A DNA stretch of 16,283 nt. It comes from Phocaeicola_A sp964580305 (GTDB lineage Bacteria; Bacteroidota; Bacteroidia; Bacteroidales; Bacteroidaceae). The position numbers and the translations under genes are program-made. Position 1 is the stretch's first letter; each line of letters starts with the position of its first letter. The stretch is from contig CAZOKL010000049.1 in assembly GCA_964580305.1 (NCBI GenBank), forward strand, positions 1 to 16,283. Direction: 5' to 3'. The notes beneath the pieces were generated by a model. That model had not been told where the DNA came from. It made no database searches and saw only the letters and a program-made list of their open reading frames with translations. Positions 6,485 to 12,881 of the stretch are shown here, one piece after another.

Positions 6485-7546
6485 CTAAGGTTCGGCGGCC
6501 GAAATCTTGAGGATGCCGCCCGTCGCAGGGTCGAACAGAATTTTTGTGGTTGTTTTCTTGTCGAAGAGTTTCCTGCTGAGTACTTCCTGATTGCCGAATT
6601 GGGCGAAGGAGAGCTCGCCTTCATAGAACGTCTCTTTGCCTTTGGTGATGGTCACGTGGGCTTTTCCCGGCACGCAGTAGACCACGCCGTCGAGTTTCTT
6701 CTTGGCTTTCTCGTCGAGCACAGGGGCGGGGACGGTTTTCAGGTTCTTCAGTGACACGTAGACGGGCTCGCCGGCCAGGTTGTTGGCGCCCACGACGCCC
6801 AGCTTCTGCGAGAAACGGAAGAGGACTTCCTGCTCGATGTCGTCCGTGGGCTTGAGCGTCAGGGTGAACTTGCGCGTTTCCTTCACGGTTGTCCCTTCGA
6901 AGAGTTGCATCAGGGCCTGTTCCTGCTTGTTCAGGTTGGCGAGCATGATTTTCAGCGATTCGCCGTCGGTGGGCATGTAGTCGGCCTGTCCCCGCGTTAA
7001 GTTGTTCTTGCTTTCGCGGATGCTGTAGATTTCCTTGGCCGTCAGTTCGGCCATCTTGGCCGTCGAGCCGGCCATGAGGATTTCCTCCGTCATGTAGGCG
7101 CGCGGGTTCACGGGCTTTTCGGCAGCCTCCGGAGCTTCTTCGTTCACCTTGTTGTCGGTTTGCGTGTGTGTGTTGATGGCTTTCAGAATGCCATCGTCGG
7201 TGAGTTCCACCAGCGGGGCGACGGTCTTGTCGCGCAGTTCGATGGTGTAGGCCTGGTCTTTGTCCGGTTCTCCGATGGGCGTCACCTTCACGCTTTTGAT
7301 TTGCCACCTTTCAGATGCTTGCACGGAGATGTCCTTCAGCCGCAGGTATTTTTCCGCATAGCGGCAGAAGTCGCCTGGCGTGAACACCGTCTTTTCGGCT
7401 GTCACGGTGATGTGCAGGGTGGTTTGTGGAAGGAAGTAGGTCACTCCCTCTGCGTTCTGCCCCGGTGCATAGTTGCTGACGCGTGTTTGCGCGTGGGCAG
7501 CGGGGATTGATAGCAGCAGGGCAAGGGCAAATGTTCCGATGTTCAT
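6485..7546 (-). CDS. secreted DUF4831 family protein
   Basis: This 353-residue protein has a clear signal peptide: a short N-terminus, a hydrophobic core at residues 5-17, and a likely cut after AHA at 19. The Cys at 61 is not a lipobox, so the product is probably periplasmic or outer-membrane associated. The conserved centre at about 158-228 (GSTAKMAELTAKEIY, then a PTDGESLKIML stretch and ALMQLFEG) is typical of DUF4831, a Bacteroidetes family without known function. An acidic, Pro-rich linker lies at about 131-149. The start codon lies 12 nt after the nnrD stop, so the two are almost certainly one transcript. I know of no established link between DUF4831 and nucleotide repair. Confidence 0.85.
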   Translation of the reverse strand: MNIGTFALALLLSIPAAHAQTRVSNYAPGQNAEGVTYFLPQTTLHITVTAEKTVFTPGDFCRYAEKYLRLKDISVQASERWQIKSVKVTPIGEPDKDQAYTIELRDKTVAPLVELTDDGILKAINTHTQTDNKVNEEAPEAAEKPVNPRAYMTEEILMAGSTAKMAELTAKEIYSIRESKNNLTRGQADYMPTDGESLKIMLANLNKQEQALMQLFEGTTVKETRKFTLTLKPTDDIEQEVLFRFSQKLGVVGANNLAGEPVYVSLKNLKTVPAPVLDEKAKKKLDGVVYCVPGKAHVTITKGKETFYEGELSFAQFGNQEVLSRKLFDKKTTTKILFDPATGGILKISAAEP

Positions 7547-7558
7547 ATCCGTATGATT

Positions 7559-9094
7559 TTAGATGTTTATATGATGGGTTGGTGCGGGGCCGACCATTTT
7601 CCAGGCTTCCGGCAGATGGCGGATGATGCTTCCGGCTGTCATGGCCGTCTGGCTCTCGGCTTCTGCGGCAAGGTCGCCGGCAAGTCCGTGCACATAAACG
7701 CCCAGCCGGCAGGCGCTCTCCGAGTCGTAGCCTTGCGCCAGCAGTGCCAGCAGGATGCCTGTGAGCACGTCGCCGCTTCCGCCGGTGGCCATGCCCGGAT
7801 TGCCCGTGGGGTTGAACGTCACCCGTCCTTCCGGCGTAATGATGGCTGTCCATGCGCCTTTCAGCACGACGTACACCTGATGTTTGGCGGCCAGCTCATG
7901 TGCTCTTGTGATGCGTTCGTAAGTGTCATTGCAGGCACCCACCATGCGCTCCAGTTCCTTCGGGTGCGGGGTGAGGATGCTGTTTTTCGGTATGTAGTTC
8001 ATCCACGAGCGGTTCTGGGCGAGTATGTTCAGGGCGTCGGCATCGAGCACCATCGGGCCGGAGGTGGTTTGCAGTTGAGCGATGAGTGCTTCGGCCGTTT
8101 CGATTCGTTTCCCAAGACCGGGTCCCACGGCCACCGCGTGGTAGGAATCATCGTCAACGGGCGTCATGAAGCAGTCGTCACTGTCGTCAAGATCAACCAT
8201 CGCTTCGGGCACACTGATTTGCAGGATGTCATTGTTGCGTGTCGGTGCGTGCACGGTGAGCAGACCGACTCCGCTGCGCAGGCAGGCCTGGGCTGCCAGG
8301 ACAGAAGCGCCCGCCATGCCCACTCTGCCGGCAATGAGCAGCGCATGGCCGTAGTCGCCCTTGTGTGACGATGGGCGCCGCGGGCGCAGCAGTCGGGCGA
8401 TGTCTTCTTTCTCAAGAACGTGGAAAGGCGTTTCAGTCTCTTTCAGAAAGTCCGGATGCAAGCGGATGTCGAGCACCTCGACTTCGCCCAGCAGGCTTTC
8501 GTTTTCAGGAAAGAGGAAAGAGAGCTTGATTTGCCCGATGGTCAATGTGAGGTCAGCACGGATGATGTTGTCGCGTTGGTTGTAGCTGTTGTCCTCGCAC
8601 ATCAGGCCCGACGGGATGTCGATGGACACAACCTTGGCCGATGACCGGTTGATGCGTTGCACCACGAGTGCGTAGCCTCCGTTCAGAGGTTTGTTCAGCC
8701 CCGAGCCGAACAGACCGTCAATGACCACGTCGTCAGCCGTCAGCTGCGGCGGAGCAAATGAGTTGGTGATTTCCACCAGTTTCACGTGTTCGCACAGAAG
8801 TAGCAGTTCGCGGTTGGTTGCGCAGTCTTCAGACAGTTTACCGGCAGTGTTGAACAGATAGACTTCCACCGCATAACCTCGTTCGGAGAGCATACGTGCC
8901 GTGGCGAGTGCGTCGCCTCCGTTGTTGCCCGGACCGGCAAACACTTTGATGGGTGTCTGTTTGCCCCACCTCCGGGCGATGGCCTCGGTGATGGCTTGTG
9001 CCGCGCGTTCCATGAGGTCGATGGATGCGATGGGTTCATGTTCGATGGTGTATTGGTCCCATGCCTTGATTTGAGATGTAGTCAGTATTTTCAC
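7559..9094 (-). CDS. nnrD: bifunctional NAD(P)H-hydrate epimerase / ADP-dependent hydrate dehydratase
   Basis: This enzyme repairs damaged NADH and NADPH hydrates. The N-terminal YjeF_N half interconverts R and S hydrates and the C-terminal carbohydrate-kinase-like half dehydrates the S form using ADP. Starting at the GTG at 9094 the protein has 511 residues, the usual size for the fused form. Epimerase motifs are GPGNNGGD (54-61), DGLFGSGL (126-133) and DIPSG (159-163). Dehydratase motifs are KGDYGHALLIAG (245-256), VGPGLG (323-328), LTPHPKE (374-380) and GGSGDVLTG (438-446) with catalytic Asp 442. The open frame continues 60 codons upstream, but that extension is unlike the family, while VKILTTSQIKAWD matches its expected beginning. 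It leads an operon with the DUF4831 gene. Confidence 0.93.
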   Translation of the reverse strand: MKILTTSQIKAWDQYTIEHEPIASIDLMERAAQAITEAIARRWGKQTPIKVFAGPGNNGGDALATARMLSERGYAVEVYLFNTAGKLSEDCATNRELLLLCEHVKLVEITNSFAPPQLTADDVVIDGLFGSGLNKPLNGGYALVVQRINRSSAKVVSIDIPSGLMCEDNSYNQRDNIIRADLTLTIGQIKLSFLFPENESLLGEVEVLDIRLHPDFLKETETPFHVLEKEDIARLLRPRRPSSHKGDYGHALLIAGRVGMAGASVLAAQACLRSGVGLLTVHAPTRNNDILQISVPEAMVDLDDSDDCFMTPVDDDSYHAVAVGPGLGKRIETAEALIAQLQTTSGPMVLDADALNILAQNRSWMNYIPKNSILTPHPKELERMVGACNDTYERITRAHELAAKHQVYVVLKGAWTAIITPEGRVTFNPTGNPGMATGGSGDVLTGILLALLAQGYDSESACRLGVYVHGLAGDLAAEAESQTAMTAGSIIRHLPEAWKMVGPAPTHHINI

Positions 9095-9127
9095 TTGTAT
9101 ATAGTCTTTTAATGTCGTTTTAGTGTG

Positions 9128-9135
9128 TAAAATTA
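9128..9135 (-). promoter_or_regulatory. possible -7 box for nnrD
   Basis: On the minus strand TAATTTTA matches TAnnTTTG except at the last base and lies 33 nt before the GTG start of nnrD. A TTG lies about 16 nt upstream, shorter than the usual spacing. The position supports the GTG start over the upstream ATG. Confidence 0.35.
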
Positions 9136-9209
9136 CTATATTTAGCCTAAACAACGAGGTTATTTCCCGATAAATAATCCTTAGGCGGGGCAAATCGGGT
9201 TTGTTTCTC

Positions 9210-9240
9210 TTGGCTGGTTCGGAGGTTTTCAATACTTTTG
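9210..9240 (+). promoter_or_regulatory. Bacteroidetes promoter driving the candidate RNA
   Basis: TACTTTTG at 9233-9240 is a perfect TAnnTTTG -7 box, and TTG at 9210-9212 lies 20 nt upstream, within the normal spacing. It faces right, away from nnrD, and no protein gene begins until adk at 9912. The predicted start is near 9245, right where the first hairpin of the candidate RNA begins. Confidence 0.6.
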
Positions 9241-9245
9241 CGTTC

Positions 9246-9516
9246 GTCCTCATGCTACTATGGCGATGGAACATGGGGATTATGTATTAATTAACGTAGG
9301 CGTTCAAGATATTATCCTTCATCTGAAATCTGGACAATTTCGGTAATCCGGGATAATAGGCAAGAGCGCTCACGCGTGCTATGTATATGTTCTTTCTCCA
9401 TTGGAATAAGGAGAGATTGTATAATAGCATGGCGTGGGCTATTGTTTATTACTGGGTTACAGGCAGTCCAGAGCCTCAGGTGAAGTAATGTCAACAATAG
9501 TTCCCACGCCTTTTTT
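9246..9516 (+). ncRNA. candidate structured small RNA, about 270 nt, class unknown
   Basis: Between a good promoter (9210-9240) and a strong terminator (9431-9516) there is no credible protein gene but a series of local stem-loops. P1 pairs 9246-9254 with 9272-9280. A 4-bp stem pairs 9293-9296 with 9301-9304. P2 pairs 9310-9317 with 9351-9358 and encloses 9323-9329 with 9337-9343. A 5-bp stem pairs 9366-9370 with 9377-9381 or close by. P3 pairs 9393-9399 with 9410-9416. P4 is the terminal hairpin. It lacks the tetraloop signature of SRP RNA, the RNase P core motifs and the single-rod form of 6S RNA. A 12-codon frame (9252-9290) lies at the 5' end. Existence is inferred from promoter, folding and terminator only. 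Confidence 0.5.
9431..9516 (+). terminator. long terminal hairpin with T6
   Basis: The arms pair as 9431-9438 with 9503-9510 (8 bp), then, after a TT bulge, 9439-9446 with 9493-9500 (8 bp), then 9448-9453 with 9484-9489 (6 bp). They enclose an apical region of 30 nt that can form small stems. TTTTTT follows at 9511-9516. The T tract is only on the plus strand, which fixes the orientation. The apical region is larger than a terminator needs, so it may carry a function. Confidence 0.75.
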
Positions 9517-9830
9517 ATTGTGGCTTGCCGATGGGGACAGGGAAATTATTGGGATTACCAGTCCGATTCCCTCCCGCCTAAGCATACGGCTTTTCATCAT
9601 CCCCCGCGGATTTTATGTGCTGCAGGATGTCTGAATCATCGGAAAAATTCTCCGGTTTTTGTCCGCCCTTAACTTCGCTCTTGTCCGCCCTGGTTTCGGC
9701 CCGACCACGGAAAGGAGTCGGCGCACGGCCGGCCTCCTTTCCGCTCTTCGCCGGAATAGAGGCCGTGTAAACCCGCATCCAAGTGGCTTGTTTTCTTTTC
9801 GGTTTGCAGGCGCAAATCCATCCTTGCTTT
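9517..9830. other. intergenic stretch before the adk promoter, no gene seen
   Basis: These 314 bp hold no open frame with family resemblance. Visible structure includes the 10-bp inverted repeat at 9708-9743, a competing 7-bp one (9724-9730 with 9761-9767), and a short direct repeat GTCCGCCCT at 9661 and 9683. Pyrimidine-rich runs are common in the second half. Confidence 0.6.
9708..9743. repeat. perfect 10-bp inverted repeat
   Basis: CGGAAAGGAG at 9708-9717 and CTCCTTTCCG at 9734-9743 are exact complements around a 16-nt GC-rich loop. No T tract follows on either strand. CACGGCC in the loop (9724-9730) can instead pair with GGCCGTG at 9761-9767, so two foldings exclude each other. Confidence 0.5.
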
Positions 9831-9861
9831 TTTGACAGGTTATCGGAAAAGTGTAATTTTG
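9831..9861 (+). promoter_or_regulatory. near-ideal Bacteroidetes promoter for adk
   Basis: TTTG at 9831-9834 and TAATTTTG at 9854-9861 are separated by exactly 19 nt, matching the Bacteroidetes primary-sigma consensus at every fixed position. Transcription should start near 9867, giving an A-rich 5' leader of about 45 nt before the adk ATG. Confidence 0.85.
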
Positions 9862-9911
9862 CGCACAGTTTTCAAAAAAGAATGCAACTATTAATGTAAA
9901 AAAGTAATAAT

Positions 9912-10481
9912 ATGCTGAACATTGTTATTTTTGGGGCTCCGGGTTCGGGCAAAGGCACTCAGAGCGAACGTATCGTTGAAAAGTATGGCATCAATCACAT
10001 CTCCACGGGTGATGTGCTTCGTGCGGAAATCAAGAATGGGACAGAACTGGGCAAGACTGCCAAAGGATATATCGACCAGGGTCAATTAATCCCCGACTCA
10101 CTGATGATTGACATTTTGGCAAGTGTGTTTGATTCGTTTAAAGACAGCAAAGGGGTTATCTTCGACGGTTTTCCCCGCACCATCGCACAGGCTGAAGCTT
10201 TGAAAGCAATGTTGCGCGACCGTGGCCAGGAAGTGTCGGTCATGATAGACCTTGACGTTCCCGAAGATGAACTCATGACGCGGCTCATTAAGCGCGGACA
10301 AGAATTCGGCCGTGCGGATGACAACGAGGAAACCATCAAGAAACGTCTTGTCGTTTACCACACACAGACGGCTCCACTCATCGACTGGTATAAGAATGAA
10401 GGCAAATATCGCCACATCAACGGAGTGGGCTCGATGGACGACATCTTTGCCGACATTGTTGAAGCTATCGAAAAAGCATAA
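9912..10481 (+). CDS. adk: adenylate kinase, short-lid form
   Basis: This 189-residue enzyme interconverts ATP + AMP and two ADP in the cytoplasm. The P-loop GAPGSGKGT is at residues 8-16, the AMP-binding STGDVLR at 31-37 and DGFPRT at 85-90. The lid region around 120-140 is short and lacks the zinc-type cysteines, which fits the reduced length. It has its own promoter (9831-9861) and a strong terminator (10502-10550), so it appears to be a single-gene transcript even though obgE follows on the same strand. From memory, hpt often neighbours adk in Bacteroidales; it is not in this window. Confidence 0.97.
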   Translation: MLNIVIFGAPGSGKGTQSERIVEKYGINHISTGDVLRAEIKNGTELGKTAKGYIDQGQLIPDSLMIDILASVFDSFKDSKGVIFDGFPRTIAQAEALKAMLRDRGQEVSVMIDLDVPEDELMTRLIKRGQEFGRADDNEETIKKRLVVYHTQTAPLIDWYKNEGKYRHINGVGSMDDIFADIVEAIEKA

Positions 10482-10501
10482 CAAATTTTAATAAAGAAGA
10501 G

Positions 10502-10550
10502 CGCAAATTGCGCAAATGATAAAGATTTGCGTAATTTGCGTTTTTATTTT
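10502..10550 (+). terminator. strong intrinsic terminator after adk
   Basis: Arms 10502-10517 and 10525-10540 pair over 16 bp with one G-U wobble around a 7-nt loop, followed by TTTTTATTTT at 10541-10550. This is one of the clearest terminators in the window and implies that obgE needs its own promoter. Confidence 0.9.
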
Positions 10551-10571
10551 GTCTATGTTTCCTTGCCAGAC

Positions 10572-10651
10572 TGTCATGTGAAAGATAGGCATCCCCATAA
10601 TATGCAGGGAGTGTGGAGACAGGACAAACAGACATGACATGCAAATCTTTC
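10572..10651 (+). promoter_or_regulatory. crossed inverted repeats in the obgE leader
   Basis: TGTCATGT (10572-10579) is an exact complement of ACATGACA (10632-10639), and the adjoining GAAAGAT (10580-10586) is an exact complement of ATCTTTC (10645-10651). The order of arms is A-B-A'-B', so the stems form a pseudoknot or exclude each other; with no linker between A and B, exclusion is more likely. The last arm ends 4 nt before the obgE ATG. No TAnnTTTG box is visible here, so the promoter of obgE is unidentified. Confidence 0.4.
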
Positions 10652-10655
10652 AAAT

Positions 10656-11834
10656 ATGGCTGAATCTAATTTTGTAGACTACGTGAAAATCTATTGCCGC
10701 TCCGGAAAGGGTGGACGAGGTTCGGCACACATGCGCCGCGAGAAATATATTCCGAACGGGGGCCCTGATGGCGGTGACGGCGGTCGTGGAGGTCACGTCA
10801 TCTTGAGAGGAAACCGCAACTATTGGACATTGCTTCACTTGAAGTATGACCGTCATGTGTTTGCCGGTCATGGAGGCAACGGCTCTCGAAATCGCAGTTT
10901 CGGGAAGGACGGTGAGGACAAAATTGTGGAAGTGCCCTGCGGAACAGTGGTTTACAACGCAGAGACCGGTAAATACATCTGTGACATCACGGAGCATGGC
11001 CAGGAAGTGGTTCTGCTCAAAGGCGGTCGCGGAGGTTTGGGCAACTGGCATTTCAAGACAGCCACACGCCAGGCTCCACGGTTTGCGCAGCCGGGTGAGC
11101 CGATGCAGGAAATGATTGTCATCCTCGAACTGAAGTTGCTGGCAGACGTCGGTTTGGTGGGGTTCCCCAATGCCGGAAAATCGACGCTGCTTTCCGTGGT
11201 GTCGTCGGCCCGGCCGAAGATAGCCAATTATCCTTTCACGACACTGGAGCCCAACCTTGGCATCGTCCCCTATCGCGAAGGCAAGTCGTTCGTCATGGCC
11301 GACATTCCCGGCATCATCGAAGGAGCGAGCGAGGGCAGGGGGCTGGGACTGCGTTTCCTGCGCCACATTGAACGCAACTCGCTGCTGCTGTTCATGGTGC
11401 CCGGTGATGCAGACGACATTGCCCGGGAGTATGACATCCTGCTCAATGAATTGGCAAGGTTCAATCCTGAGATGCTTGACAAACACCGTGTGCTGGCCAT
11501 CACGAAGTGTGACGTGCTCGACGATGAACTCATTGCGATGCTGGCAGAACACTTGCCCGAGCATGTGCCCCATGTGTTCATTTCCTCCTTGACCGGCATG
11601 GGGATTCAGGAACTGAAAGATTTGCTGTGGAAGGAACTCAACAGCGAAAGCAATAAGTTGGAATCTGTGGCAAGCAAACGCATTGTGCACCGGAACAAAG
11701 ATGTGACATTGCTCAAAGACGAACTTCAGGCGATGGGTGAGGATGAAGACATCACTGATGTGAATGAGGATGAAATTGAAGACCTGGAGGATTACGACCT
11801 GGAAGATGACGATTGGGATGAGGAGAAACAATGA
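10656..11834 (+). CDS. obgE: GTPase Obg (CgtA), 50S assembly and stress factor
   Basis: This 392-residue GTPase has the glycine-rich Obg fold at about residues 1-160 (GGPDGGDGGRGG, KGGRGGLGNWHF). The G domain has a P-loop GFPNAGKS at 169-176, DIPGIIEGA as G3 and TKCD as G4 at 283-286. Obg binds the 50S subunit and links ribosome maturation to nucleotide levels. The C-terminus is a very acidic tail: 19 of the last 30 residues are Asp or Glu, in place of a folded OCT domain. The ATG of pgeF overlaps its stop codon (ATGA at 11831-11834), so the two are translationally coupled. The start is fixed by the MAESNFVDYVKIY beginning, which matches the family. Confidence 0.97.
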   Translation: MAESNFVDYVKIYCRSGKGGRGSAHMRREKYIPNGGPDGGDGGRGGHVILRGNRNYWTLLHLKYDRHVFAGHGGNGSRNRSFGKDGEDKIVEVPCGTVVYNAETGKYICDITEHGQEVVLLKGGRGGLGNWHFKTATRQAPRFAQPGEPMQEMIVILELKLLADVGLVGFPNAGKSTLLSVVSSARPKIANYPFTTLEPNLGIVPYREGKSFVMADIPGIIEGASEGRGLGLRFLRHIERNSLLLFMVPGDADDIAREYDILLNELARFNPEMLDKHRVLAITKCDVLDDELIAMLAEHLPEHVPHVFISSLTGMGIQELKDLLWKELNSESNKLESVASKRIVHRNKDVTLLKDELQAMGEDEDITDVNEDEIEDLEDYDLEDDDWDEEKQ

Positions 11835-12643
11835 GTCGGTTGACCAGTAACAGAGAGTTGTTGGAATATGAACTATTCAGCTCCCAGACGGGAGTGATAG
11901 CATTCTCGACCACCCGGAAAGGCGGGTGCAGCAAGGGGGCATATGCGACATTCAACTGTTCGCCCCACAGCGGGGATGACCCTGAGGCTGTGTTGCAGAA
12001 CCTTCAGCATCTGGGCACACTGCTGCCCACGTTTCCCGTTGATTGGGTAATCCCCCATCAGGTGCATGGCACACGTGTGCTGGATGTCGGGCAGAAATAT
12101 GCCGATGCATATCAAGACGTGCGTCGTGAGATGCTGGAAGGGGTGGACGCACTGGTCACTGACCGCCCGGGCTATTGCCTGTGTGTGTCTACGGCCGACT
12201 GCATCCCGTTATTGTTTTATGACAAGCGACGCCAAGTCGTGGCAGCAGCGCATGCCGGATGGCGCGGCACAGTGAACCGCATCGCAGAGAAAACGCTTGA
12301 TCACATGGCACTTCACTATGGTTCCCGCTCGGAAGATGTGTGTGTGACCATCGGCCCGGGCATTTCGCTTGAAGCCTTTGAAGTGGGTGTGGAAGTGTAT
12401 GAGGCTTTTCGTGAGGCCGGCTTCCCGATGAACAAGGTGGCCCGTTGGTATCGGTCTTCTGCCCGCTGGCATATTGATCTTTGGGCGGCCAATTATTGGC
12501 TTTTGCAGCAGTCGGGTGTTATGCGGGAGCACATCGAGCTTTCCGGTGTCTGCTCTTATTTGCAGTGTGACGATTTCTTTTCAGCCCGTCGCTTGGGCGT
12601 TCATTCCGGGCGCACCTTGTCGGGCATAATGTTGGACTTTTAA
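11831..12643 (+). CDS. pgeF: PgeF/YfiH-family protein (multicopper-oxidase-like laccase domain)
   Basis: This 270-residue protein belongs to the DUF152/YfiH/YlmD family. The metal-binding or catalytic residues are visible: HQVHG at 76-80 (H79), STADC ending at C124 and HAGWRG at 141-146 (H141), followed by a GPGI motif. Family members have been described both as purine nucleoside-cleaving enzymes and, in Escherichia coli, as the peptidoglycan editing factor PgeF that corrects misincorporated amino acids; which applies here cannot be told. Annotation as polyphenol oxidase is common but doubtful. It overlaps obgE by 4 nt, and a small basic gene starts 15 nt after its stop. Confidence 0.93.
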   Translation: MSRLTSNRELLEYELFSSQTGVIAFSTTRKGGCSKGAYATFNCSPHSGDDPEAVLQNLQHLGTLLPTFPVDWVIPHQVHGTRVLDVGQKYADAYQDVRREMLEGVDALVTDRPGYCLCVSTADCIPLLFYDKRRQVVAAAHAGWRGTVNRIAEKTLDHMALHYGSRSEDVCVTIGPGISLEAFEVGVEVYEAFREAGFPMNKVARWYRSSARWHIDLWAANYWLLQQSGVMREHIELSGVCSYLQCDDFFSARRLGVHSGRTLSGIMLDF

Positions 12644-12658
12644 ACGTGATTTTTAACT

Positions 12659-12841
12659 ATGAGCATCGAACAAGCAATGACTGAAGGCATCGTGTTTCGC
12701 GGAGCGCCAAGCGAAAAGCGTAACAAGCCGGGAGTGAAGACAAAAGCCAAGAAGAAAGCCTACATTACGGGCACTCATGGCTCGGGCTCGGCAAAGATGA
12801 AGGCGGAGTATCGCCGGCGACGTGCCAACAGGCATAAGTAA
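12659..12841 (+). CDS. small, very basic protein of unknown function
   Basis: This frame encodes 60 residues and I do not recognise a family. It has 10 Lys and 7 Arg against 4 Glu, giving a net charge near +13. The basic residues sit in a KAKKK block (29-33) and a C-terminal RRRRANRHK (52-60), separated by a Gly/Ser segment THGSGSAK. There is no signal peptide or membrane segment. It starts 15 nt after pgeF and ends 40 nt before the HD gene on the same strand, so it fits an operon. The composition resembles small ribosomal or nucleic-acid-binding proteins, but no specific motif supports that. Codon use looks like its neighbours, which favours a real gene. Confidence 0.6.
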   Translation: MSIEQAMTEGIVFRGAPSEKRNKPGVKTKAKKKAYITGTHGSGSAKMKAEYRRRRANRHK

Positions 12842-12881
12842 AGGACTGGCAGTCCAACACAAATTAAGACAGAATGAAATC

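Noticed and set aside
6621..7307. 228-codon minus-strand frame inside the DUF4831 gene
   Set aside because: Out-of-frame shadow with an Arg/Gly/His-rich product; the DUF4831 frame has a signal peptide and family motifs.
7553..8368. 271-codon plus-strand open frame opposite nnrD
   Set aside because: Era of overlap is entirely within the intact nnrD dehydratase domain; the composition is typical of an antisense shadow in GC-rich DNA.
9095..9274. 60-codon N-terminal extension of NnrD
   Set aside because: The extension is unlike the family, would make the protein overlong, and overlaps the promoter and the start of the candidate RNA; the GTG at 9094 gives the expected N-terminus.
9420..9425. 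TATAAT 5 nt before the terminal hairpin, like an enterobacterial -10 box
   Set aside because: Bacteroidetes primary sigma factors prefer TAnnTTTG, no suitable -35 is present, and the perfect box at 9233 explains transcription better. A second, shorter start remains possible.
9431..9510. Terminal hairpin as SRP RNA or 6S RNA
   Set aside because: The conserved GGAA-tetraloop and asymmetric-loop signature of SRP RNA is missing, and the 80-nt rod is too short for 6S RNA with its central bubble. A short GGGTTACAG word shared with enterobacterial 6S is not enough.
10650..11831. 393-codon open frame on the minus strand opposite obgE
   Set aside because: It is almost exactly antisense to obgE, which has all family motifs; the antisense product is rich in His, Gln and Phe and resembles no family.
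12822..12881. 20-codon N-terminal extension of the HD protein
   Set aside because: It overlaps the end of the small basic gene and shows no family resemblance; the ATG at 12882 gives a sensible start.
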